From Solibacter sp039934035 (GTDB lineage Bacteria > Acidobacteriota > Terriglobia > Bryobacterales > Bryobacteraceae): a DNA stretch of 64,000 nucleotides. The notes beneath the pieces were generated by a model. It was not told the origin of the DNA, ran no database searches, and saw only the letters and a list, made by a program, of their open reading frames with translations. Shown one piece after another: positions 16,354 through 23,538 of this stretch; position 1 is the stretch's first letter, and every line of letters starts with the position of its first letter. Position numbers and translations under genes: made by a program. The stretch spans positions 1 to 64,000 of the forward strand of contig JBDTMZ010000107.1 in the NCBI GenBank assembly GCA_039934035.1, in the 5' to 3' direction.

Positions 16354-17625
16354 GTGAAGCGTGCCGGATCTGATGATGCTTTACGGTGTTCGTTTTGCCA
16401 CAAGAGTCAGGACGTAGTCGGGAAACTCATCTCTTCTCCGAGCGACTATCCTCGCGCTTATATCTGCGACGAGTGCATTGCTGTCTGTAACTCGATTCTC
16501 GAAGACGATAAGGTTGAGGCGCCCTCAGGCACCCCCAACAAGATCCCGAAACCCCTGGAAGTAAAAGAGTTCCTGGATCAATACGTAATCGGGCAGGAAT
16601 CCACCAAGAAGAAACTGGCCGTCGCCGTCTACAACCACTGCAAGCGGATTCACATGAACCGCATGCGTAATACCGAGGTCGAACTACAGAAGTCCAACAT
16701 CCTGCTGATCGGCCCCACCGGTACCGGTAAGACCTTGATGGCGCAAACTTTGGCCAAAATCCTGGACGTTCCCTTCGCCATCGTCGACGCCACCACTCTC
16801 ACCGAGGCGGGGTACGTCGGAGAAGACGTCGAGAACATCATCCTCAAGCTTCTCCAGGCCGCCGATGGCGACGTGCAGAAGTGCCAGCAGGGCATCATCT
16901 ATATCGACGAAATCGATAAGATCTGCCGCAAGGACGAGAACCCCTCCATTACCCGCGACGTCTCCGGCGAAGGCGTGCAGCAGGCGCTGCTCAAAATCCT
17001 GGAGGGCACCGTGGCCAATGTGCCGCCGCAAGGCGGCCGCAAACACCCCCATCAGGAATTTACCCCGGTCGACACCACCAACATCCTGTTCATCTGCGGC
17101 GGCGCATTTGTCGGGCTCGAAAAGGTGGTTGCCCGCCGTACCGGCAAGAAGAGCATGGGCTTTCTGCAGGAAGAAGAGAAGACCATTGCCCGCGGCAACA
17201 GCGTCAGCGGACGCCGCGACATCGACCTTCTGAGCCAGGCGCAGCCCGTGGACCTGATCAAATTCGGGTTCATTCCCGAATTTATCGGCCGCCTGCCGGT
17301 GCATGCCGTGTTGGAAGATCTGGATCGTTCGGCCTTGATTCAGATTCTCACCAGGCCCAAAAACGCCATCATCAAGCAGTATCAGAAGCTCTTCGAATTT
17401 GAGAACGTTCGCCTCAAATTCAGTGACGAAGCCATCGAGGCCATCGCCGATCTTGCCATGGAGCGTAAAGTCGGCGCCCGCGGCCTCCGCATGATCCTCG
17501 AAGATCTCATGCTCGACCTCATGTACTACCTGCCTTCGTATAAGAAAGTACGGGAGTTCCAGGTCACCAAAGAGATGGTGCTCTCACAGAAGATCAGTCT
17601 TACAATATTGGAAAAGGCCGGTTAA
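16354..17625 (+). CDS. clpX: ATP-dependent Clp protease ATP-binding subunit ClpX
   Basis: A 423-residue AAA+ unfoldase. The N-terminal zinc domain has Cys12, Cys15, Cys38 and Cys41. Walker A is GPTGTGKT at 120-127 and Walker B is GIIYIDEIDKI. The pore loop GYVGEDVE and the C-terminal small domain with GARGLRMILEDLMLDLMYYLPS are present. It unfolds tagged proteins and feeds them to ClpP. GTG 16354 is used, with GAGGAG eight bases upstream. clpP is not adjacent and must lie elsewhere. Confidence 0.97.
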   Translation: MKRAGSDDALRCSFCHKSQDVVGKLISSPSDYPRAYICDECIAVCNSILEDDKVEAPSGTPNKIPKPLEVKEFLDQYVIGQESTKKKLAVAVYNHCKRIHMNRMRNTEVELQKSNILLIGPTGTGKTLMAQTLAKILDVPFAIVDATTLTEAGYVGEDVENIILKLLQAADGDVQKCQQGIIYIDEIDKICRKDENPSITRDVSGEGVQQALLKILEGTVANVPPQGGRKHPHQEFTPVDTTNILFICGGAFVGLEKVVARRTGKKSMGFLQEEEKTIARGNSVSGRRDIDLLSQAQPVDLIKFGFIPEFIGRLPVHAVLEDLDRSALIQILTRPKNAIIKQYQKLFEFENVRLKFSDEAIEAIADLAMERKVGARGLRMILEDLMLDLMYYLPSYKKVREFQVTKEMVLSQKISLTILEKAG

Positions 17626-17703
17626 TCGTCACCCTCTGTTACGTACCGTTCTAAAACCGCGCATATGGAATTGGGATGCTCCTGATTCCCGCTGGGGAGA
17701 TCA

Positions 17704-20121
17704 ATGCTTACTTCGAAGGAAAAATCCGATACAAAACGTCTGCCGATGATGCCTATCCGCGACGTGGTCATCTTCCCTTACATGATGACCCCGTTTGTGG
17801 TGGGCCGCGAATCGAGTGTGCGGGCGTTGGAAGAGGCCATGGCCGGGGACAAGAAGATCTTCCTCGCCACGCAGCACGATGCCTCTATCGATGAACCGAA
17901 ACCCAACGAAATCTATTCCGTCGGCACCATTGTCAACATCGTCCAGAGCCTCAAACTGCCCGATGGCAACATCAAAGTCCTGGTGGAAGGCGTGGAACGC
18001 GCCAGGGTCGTTTCCGTCTCCGATGAGGAAGGCTTCTTCCGCGCTACCGTCAAAACCTTCAACTTCAAGGTCGAAACCGGAGCCCAGCTCGATGCCCTCG
18101 TCAGCCGCGTCACCGGCCTGTTTGAACAGTACGTCAAGCTCAGCCAGAACCTGAACTACGAGACCATGATTGCCGCCATCCGCGTGGATGAATCCGGCAA
18201 GCTCTCCGATACCGTGGGCGCCAACCTGCAGCTCACCATCGAAGAGAAACAGGAACTGCTCGAAATCTTCGATCCCATCGAACGCCTCACCCGCGTGGCG
18301 GAGATGCTCGATATCGAAATCGAGAAGCTCAACGTCGATCGCACCATTCAGGGCCGCGTCAAGCGCCAGATGGAAAAGGCGCAAAAAGAGTATTACCTCA
18401 ACGAGAAGATCAAGGCCATCCAGAAGGAACTCGGCCGCGGCGAAAAGAGCGAGATCGATGAGCTCAAACGGCGCATCGAGCAGGCCGGCATGACGGCCGA
18501 CGCCCAGGAAAAGGCCATGGCCGAACTCAAGCGGCTCGAAAACATGCCGCCCATGTCCGCCGAATCCACCGTCAGCCGCAACTATCTCGATTGGCTGCTC
18601 GCGGTGCCGTGGAAGAAGAAATCCAAGGAAATCCGCGATCTCAAGTTCGCCGAAGGCGTGCTCGAATCGGACCACTACGGCCTCGAAAAAATCAAAGAGC
18701 GCATCCTCGAATTTCTCGCGGTGCGCCGCCTCGTCAAGAATCCCAAGGGTTCCATCCTCTGCTTCGTCGGACCTCCCGGCGTCGGCAAGACCTCGCTCGG
18801 CATGTCCATCGCCAAGGCCACCGGACGCAAGTTCGTCCGCATGTCGCTCGGCGGCGTGCGCGATGAAGCCGAAGTCCGCGGCCACCGCCGCACCTACATC
18901 GGCGCCCTGCCCGGCCAGATCATCCAGATGATGAAGAAGGCCGGCACCCGCAACCCTGTCTTCATGCTCGACGAAGTCGACAAGATGTCGATGGATTTCC
19001 GCGGCGACCCCTCCGCCGCCCTCCTCGAGGTCCTCGATCCCGAACAGAATTTCATGTTCGTGGATCACTACCTCGACGTGGAATACGATCTTTCGCAGGT
19101 CTTCTTCGTGGCCACCGCCAACGTGATGCACACCATCCCCGCGGCCCTGCAGGACCGCATGGAAGTCATCCGCCTCTCCGGCTACACCGAGCTCGAGAAG
19201 ATGGAGATAGCCAAACGCTTCCTGGTCCGCAAACAAATCGAAGCCACCGGCCTCACCGCAGCCGAAATCGATTTCCAGGACAGCGGCATCGACTCCCTCA
19301 TTCAGTACTACACGCGCGAAGCCGGCGTTCGCAATCTGGAACGCGAAATCGGCAACGTTTGCCGCAAGGTCGCCCGCCAGGTGGTGAACCTTGAAGGCAG
19401 CAAAGACAAGAAGAAGCCGGTCAAAGCCGTCATCAACGGCGAGAAAGTGTCGGACCTCCTCGGGCCCTGGAAGTTCCGCGACCTCGTCACCGATAAGAAG
19501 AACGAAATCGGCGCGGCCACCGGCCTCGCCTGGACCGAAGTCGGCGGCCAGTTGCTCACCGTCGAATGCACCCTGATGGAAGGCAAGGGCAAGCTAACCA
19601 TCACCGGAAAGCTCGGCGAAGTCATGCAGGAATCCGCCCAGGCCGCCATGAGCTACATCCGCTCGCGCGCCCTCTCGCTCGGTATTCCGCGCGATTTCTA
19701 CCGCAACCTCGACGTCCACATACACATCCCCGAAGGCGCCATCCCCAAAGATGGCCCCTCCGCCGGAATCACGCTGGCCACCACCATTTGCAGCGCGCTC
19801 ACCAAAATCCCGGTACGCGGCGATCTCGCCATGACCGGTGAAATCACCCTGCGCGGCAAGGTGCTGCCCATCGGCGGCCTCAAGGAAAAACTGATGGCCG
19901 CCCATCGCCATGGCATCAAGGAAGCCATTATGCCGCGCGAGAATGAGAAGGATCTTCCCGACATTCCCGACGCCATTAAACAGACTATGAAATTGAATTT
20001 CGTGGAATCCATGGATCAGGTGCTCAAAATCGCGCTGGAACGCGAAATTGTGGCCCTGCCGATTCCGCCCGAGCTCAGCGTCGAAACGCCAAAATCCACC
20101 GAAGAGACGGTCGCGCATTAA
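17704..20121 (+). CDS. lon: ATP-dependent protease Lon
   Basis: An 805-residue cytoplasmic protease. It has an N-terminal LON substrate-binding domain (LPMMPIRDVVIFPYMMTPFVVGR), a coiled-coil middle, an AAA+ module with FVGPPGVGKTSLG and VFMLDEVDKM, and a C-terminal peptidase domain with the catalytic Ser686 in DGPSAGITLA and Lys729 in GGLKEKL, the Ser-Lys dyad spaced as in known Lon. It degrades misfolded and regulatory proteins. ATG 17704 has GGGGAGA upstream. It lies 78 bases after clpX, in the same direction. Confidence 0.97.
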   Translation: MLTSKEKSDTKRLPMMPIRDVVIFPYMMTPFVVGRESSVRALEEAMAGDKKIFLATQHDASIDEPKPNEIYSVGTIVNIVQSLKLPDGNIKVLVEGVERARVVSVSDEEGFFRATVKTFNFKVETGAQLDALVSRVTGLFEQYVKLSQNLNYETMIAAIRVDESGKLSDTVGANLQLTIEEKQELLEIFDPIERLTRVAEMLDIEIEKLNVDRTIQGRVKRQMEKAQKEYYLNEKIKAIQKELGRGEKSEIDELKRRIEQAGMTADAQEKAMAELKRLENMPPMSAESTVSRNYLDWLLAVPWKKKSKEIRDLKFAEGVLESDHYGLEKIKERILEFLAVRRLVKNPKGSILCFVGPPGVGKTSLGMSIAKATGRKFVRMSLGGVRDEAEVRGHRRTYIGALPGQIIQMMKKAGTRNPVFMLDEVDKMSMDFRGDPSAALLEVLDPEQNFMFVDHYLDVEYDLSQVFFVATANVMHTIPAALQDRMEVIRLSGYTELEKMEIAKRFLVRKQIEATGLTAAEIDFQDSGIDSLIQYYTREAGVRNLEREIGNVCRKVARQVVNLEGSKDKKKPVKAVINGEKVSDLLGPWKFRDLVTDKKNEIGAATGLAWTEVGGQLLTVECTLMEGKGKLTITGKLGEVMQESAQAAMSYIRSRALSLGIPRDFYRNLDVHIHIPEGAIPKDGPSAGITLATTICSALTKIPVRGDLAMTGEITLRGKVLPIGGLKEKLMAAHRHGIKEAIMPRENEKDLPDIPDAIKQTMKLNFVESMDQVLKIALEREIVALPIPPELSVETPKSTEETVAH

Positions 20122-20138
20122 GCATCTTCTGAAAGCTT

Positions 20139-20160
20139 GGGGGAGGGCCGCCCCTCCCCC
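20139..20160 (+). terminator. GC-rich perfect hairpin between lon and engB
   Basis: GGGGGAGGG-CCGC-CCCTCCCCC forms a perfect 9-bp stem with a 4-base loop, 18 bases after the lon stop and 9 bases before the engB ATG. It has no T-run. It may limit read-through or mask the only SD-like G-rich stretch near engB. Confidence 0.45.
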
Positions 20161-20169
20161 CTCCATCGA

Positions 20170-20745
20170 ATGAGTTCCTTGAAAGCAGAATTTGTAGTAA
20201 GCTCAGGCAAGCCGGAGTCTTTCCCCTCCGGCGGTTTGCCCGAGATTGCCTTTTTGGGGAGAAGTAACGTAGGGAAGTCCAGTTTGATTAACGCCCTGAC
20301 CGGGCAAAAAAAGCTGGCGTTTACAAGCAATACACCGGGCCGAACGCAAACAATTAATTTCTATTGTGTCGATGAAAAGTTTTATCTCGTCGATCTTCCG
20401 GGCTATGGATATGCCCGGGTCCCCAAGGGGTTTACCGATCAATGGAAAATATTGATCGACCAGTATTTGAGTAATAGAGAGACCCTGGTGCTTTCCTGCC
20501 TGATTATCGATATCCGCCGCGGTTGGATGGAGAAAGATCTGGATCTGAAGCAGTGGCTCGATCATTACGGCAGGCCGTACCTGGTAGTAGCGACCAAGAC
20601 AGATAAGTTGAATCAAGCAGAGCAAGAGCGCGGACTGCGTGCCATCCGTAAGGAAGGCGCGGAGCCGTTGCCGTTCTCGGCCCTCAGTGGCCGGGGAGTG
20701 AGGGAAATTTGGCAAGCAATAACGAAAACACTTCACCCACGGTAG
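20170..20745 (+). CDS. engB: Ribosome biogenesis GTPase EngB/YsxC
   Basis: A 191-residue GTPase of the TrmE-Era-EngA-EngB family that helps assemble the large ribosomal subunit. The G motifs are clear: G1 GRSNVGKSSLIN, G2 region SNTPGRTQTINFY, G3 DLPGYGYA, G4 TKTDKL and G5 FSALSGRGV. The ATG at 20170 is taken. A TTG at 20137 is in frame, but the intervening codons lie inside the hairpin. It is less GC-rich than its neighbours. It overlaps rho by 37 bases. Confidence 0.93.
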   Translation: MSSLKAEFVVSSGKPESFPSGGLPEIAFLGRSNVGKSSLINALTGQKKLAFTSNTPGRTQTINFYCVDEKFYLVDLPGYGYARVPKGFTDQWKILIDQYLSNRETLVLSCLIIDIRRGWMEKDLDLKQWLDHYGRPYLVVATKTDKLNQAEQERGLRAIRKEGAEPLPFSALSGRGVREIWQAITKTLHPR

Positions 20746-22532
20746 GCAATAACCTGCCGCAGGAACAATCCGAAAAACCCACCGAAAAAATACCCACCCG
20801 CGAAAGCGCCCCCGCAGAGCCCGCCGTCGAAAAGCCGCACAAGCCCGAGCGCGCCTCCCGGTCCGCCGCCGCTGCCCCGCCCGAATCCAAGGCGGAAGGC
20901 AAAGCTCCGGATGCCAAGTCCGCGGAGCCGAAGGCCGCCGAGCCCAAGCATGTGGAACCCAAGGCCGAGTCCAAACCCGCCCTCGAGCATAAACCAGCCG
21001 AGCACAAGCCCGCCGCGGAAGTCAAAGCTGCGCCGCCGGCTGCTGCTCCGCCCGCGGCTGCTCCGCCCGCGGCTGCTCCCCCCGCCGCTGCTCCCCCCGC
21101 CGCCGGTCCGCCTGCTGCTGCGCCGCCTGCCGCCGCTCCCGCCGCCCCGCCCCCCGCCACCCCCACCAACGGCGCGCCCGCCGGCGCCTCCGATCCGCTC
21201 ACGCCCGGCTCGCAGGAACAACACCTCGGCGCGCAGCGCCGCAAACAGGGCTCCGCCCAAGCCGCCAAGGCCGGCACACCCACGCTCGACCTGGTCGAGC
21301 TGAAGGACATGAGCATTCTAAAGCTCAACGATGTCGCCAAGGGCATGAACATTGCCGGCGCCGCCGGACTGCGCAAGCAGGAACTGATCTTCAAAATCCT
21401 CCAGACCCAGGCCGAAAAGAGCGGCCTCATCTTCAGCGAAGGCGTGCTCGAATGCCTGCCCGATGGCTTCGGCTTCCTGCGCGCGCCCGAGTATAACTAC
21501 CTCCCCGGCCCGGACGATGTCTATGTGTCCCCCAGTCAGATCCGCCGTTTCGATCTGCGCACCGGCGACACCATCAGCGGCCAGATCCGCCCGCCCAAGG
21601 AAGGCGAGCGCTACTTCGCCCTGATCAAAGTCGATGCCATCAACTTCGAGCCGCCCGAGGAAGCCCGCAACAAAATCTTCTTCGACAACCTGACGCCGCT
21701 CTATCCCAATGAGCGCCTCAAGCTCGAAACCGTCCGCGACAATTATTCCGGCCGCGTGATGGATCTGCTTACCCCCATCGGCAAAGGCCAGCGCGGCCTC
21801 ATCGTCTCCCCGCCGCGCACCGGTAAGACGATGCTGCTGCAGAGCATCGCCAACTCGGTCACCACCAGCCATCCCGAAGTCACGCTCATCGTGCTGTTGA
21901 TCGATGAACGTCCCGAAGAAGTCACCGACATGCAGCGCAGCGTGCGCGGCGAAGTCATCAGCTCCACCTTCGATGAACCCGCGACTCGCCACGTGCAGGT
22001 GGCCGAAATGGTGATCGAAAAGGCCAAGCGCCTGGTCGAACACAAGCGCGACGTTGTGATCCTGCTGGATTCCATCACGCGCCTGGCGCGCGCCTACAAC
22101 ACCATCGTCCCGCCCTCCGGTAAGGTGCTCTCCGGCGGCGTGGATTCCAACGCCCTGCAGCGCCCCAAGCGCTTCTTCGGCGCGGCCCGCAACATCGAAG
22201 AGGGCGGCTCGCTCACCATCATCGCCACCGCGCTGATCGACACCGGCAGCCGTATGGACGACGTGATCTTTGAAGAATTCAAAGGCACCGGCAACATGGA
22301 AATCCACCTCGAGCGCAAGCTCGTCGACAAGCGCGTCTTCCCCGCCATCGATATCAACAAGAGCGGCACGCGTAAGGAAGAACTCCTCCTGCCCAAGGAC
22401 GAGCTCAACCGCGTGTGGATTCTCCGCAAGGTCCTCAACCCGCTATCGCCCGTGGAGACCATGGAGCTTCTGCTCGATAAGCTCGGCAAGACCCGCAGCA
22501 ACGCCGAGTTCCTCGGCGCCATGAGCGGCTAG
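20709..22532 (+). CDS. rho: Transcription termination factor Rho with long disordered N-terminal extension
   Basis: A 607-residue protein. Residues from about 190 on are a normal Rho: an N-terminal helical domain (LDLVELKDMSILKLNDVAKGMNI), the RNA-binding cold-shock-like domain (LPDGFGFLRAPEYNYLPGPDDVYVSPSQIRRF), and a RecA-like motor with VSPPRTGKTMLLQ, LIDERPEEVTDMQ and LLDSITRLARAYN. The first 180 or so residues are unusual: Lys/Glu/Pro/Ala-rich, with PPAAA units from a 15-base DNA repeat around 21040-21130. The start is TTG 20709 inside the engB 3' end, with AGGGA upstream. A later start would lie within the extension. Confidence 0.95.
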   Translation: MASNNENTSPTVGNNLPQEQSEKPTEKIPTRESAPAEPAVEKPHKPERASRSAAAAPPESKAEGKAPDAKSAEPKAAEPKHVEPKAESKPALEHKPAEHKPAAEVKAAPPAAAPPAAAPPAAAPPAAAPPAAGPPAAAPPAAAPAAPPPATPTNGAPAGASDPLTPGSQEQHLGAQRRKQGSAQAAKAGTPTLDLVELKDMSILKLNDVAKGMNIAGAAGLRKQELIFKILQTQAEKSGLIFSEGVLECLPDGFGFLRAPEYNYLPGPDDVYVSPSQIRRFDLRTGDTISGQIRPPKEGERYFALIKVDAINFEPPEEARNKIFFDNLTPLYPNERLKLETVRDNYSGRVMDLLTPIGKGQRGLIVSPPRTGKTMLLQSIANSVTTSHPEVTLIVLLIDERPEEVTDMQRSVRGEVISSTFDEPATRHVQVAEMVIEKAKRLVEHKRDVVILLDSITRLARAYNTIVPPSGKVLSGGVDSNALQRPKRFFGAARNIEEGGSLTIIATALIDTGSRMDDVIFEEFKGTGNMEIHLERKLVDKRVFPAIDINKSGTRKEELLLPKDELNRVWILRKVLNPLSPVETMELLLDKLGKTRSNAEFLGAMSG

Positions 22533-22567
22533 CACCGGTAGCCGAAGCCCACCGTAATCACCGAAAA

Positions 22568-22596
22568 CTCAGGAACGACAGCACGCCGTTCCTGAG
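22568..22596. terminator. Hairpin between convergent rho and nucleotidyltransferase genes
   Basis: CTCAGGAACG-N9-CGTTCCTGAG is a perfect 10-bp stem placed 36 bases after the rho stop. It lacks a T-run on the + strand, so it could be an RNA-stabilising or bidirectional stop element. The remaining 120 bases to 22717 show nothing clear. Confidence 0.5.
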
Positions 22597-22717
22597 CTTC
22601 TCCCGCCTCGCCCAACCTTCCCAGCGGCATGGTCCGGCTCAACGCCAAAGAAACCCCGCCGGCGCACCGCCCGCTGTGCACGCGGCGGACATGCTGGCCG
22701 ACAAGGAATTCCGGCCC

Positions 22718-23287
22718 CTACATCTCCGCGTCGACGCGCGCTTTCGCCAACAGATCGGTAACGCCCAGGCGCGCCGCCCAACCGTTCACGTACGCCCAAT
22801 CGAGGTCGGGATTCTGCGCGAGGATGCCGCCGATATCGCCCCACTGACGGTCGGACACTTCGCCCCCCTGGCGGTACCATTGCAGCTTGGAGAGCAGACA
22901 ATCTTCCGCTGATGCCACCACGCAGGGCAACGAGCCTTCGATGGGAAGTTGTTCCATGGTTGCACGCTGCAATTCCGAATCATGAAAATCGGTGTCCGCG
23001 GGGAACACGTCGAACTTCATTGCGCTGGGGATGTGGATCAGGTTGAAGGCGCGCGACGACTGCGTCGCCGCTTCCATCATCTCCAGGTCCGCATACCAGG
23101 AGGAATCCAGCGCTTTGCAGAGCATCTTTAGGTGCGCTGGAAACATCAGTGCGACCAGGTCGCCGTGAAGAGTTCCGCGTATCACGCCGCGGGCGCAGCA
23201 TGCCACCGAGCCGGTCACCATATATCGAATGCCTAAACCCGTCAGCGCGGCGGTGAGTTCGTGGAGGCCCTGCGCCAGTGGATCCAT
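22718..23287 (-). CDS. Nucleotidyltransferase-fold protein with degenerate active site
   Basis: A 189-residue protein related to stand-alone minimal nucleotidyltransferases (AbiEii/DUF6036-like): IRYMVTGSVACCARGVIRGTLHGDLVALM is the GS...DxD region, and VVASAEDCLLSKLQWYRQGG with WGDIGGILAQNPDLDWAYVNGWAARLGV forms the helical C-terminal part. In relatives the motif reads T-x-D-x-D-L-V. Here the first Asp is His (TLHGDLV), so catalysis may be lost. The ATG at 23287 lies three bases after the stop of the small partner gene, so translation is coupled. Substrate unknown. A toxin-antitoxin-like role is only a possibility. Confidence 0.7.
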   Translation of the reverse strand: MDPLAQGLHELTAALTGLGIRYMVTGSVACCARGVIRGTLHGDLVALMFPAHLKMLCKALDSSWYADLEMMEAATQSSRAFNLIHIPSAMKFDVFPADTDFHDSELQRATMEQLPIEGSLPCVVASAEDCLLSKLQWYRQGGEVSDRQWGDIGGILAQNPDLDWAYVNGWAARLGVTDLLAKARVDAEM

Positions 23288-23290
23288 TTC

Positions 23291-23536
23291 TTATAACGGC
23301 AACTCCGCTCCGTACACTTTGTTGTACAACTCGGCGCCCAAAGTCAGCCGCGCGGACCGCAGGAAAATCTCGCGATCGCTTGCGTCCGGGTGCCGCCGCC
23401 GGAGTCCCGCTTCGCCGAAGGCTCGCACCAGAGCCGAGAACTCAAACGTGCGCTGGAGTTTCTCCGCCGGCGTCATGCGCCGCATGAGTTCCATCTGAAA
23501 CGCCCATGCTTCCGGCGATGTGTCTCGCGGTCTCAT
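23291..23536 (-). CDS. Small partner protein of the nucleotidyltransferase
   Basis: An 81-residue, largely helical protein: MRPRDTSPEAWAFQMELMRRMTPAEKLQRTFEFSALVRAFG, then EAGLRRRHPDASDREIFLRSARLTLGAELYNKVYG. This composition, with the RRHPDAS turn and the VYG end, is familiar as a small gene repeatedly found before nucleotidyltransferase genes of this type. Its ATG lies two bases beyond the OPT transporter stop (TAGGCATG) and its stop lies three bases before the nucleotidyltransferase ATG. Function unknown; it may bind its partner. Confidence 0.72.
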   Translation of the reverse strand: MRPRDTSPEAWAFQMELMRRMTPAEKLQRTFEFSALVRAFGEAGLRRRHPDASDREIFLRSARLTLGAELYNKVYGAELPL

Positions 23537-23538
23537 GC

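Noticed and set aside
16295..16357. A 20-codon GTG-started frame whose TGA overlaps the clpX GTG, like a leader peptide gene
   Set aside because: Its AGGAG would lie upstream of the predicted transcription start (about 16291), and no peptide feature is recognisable. clpX has its own good ribosome binding site.
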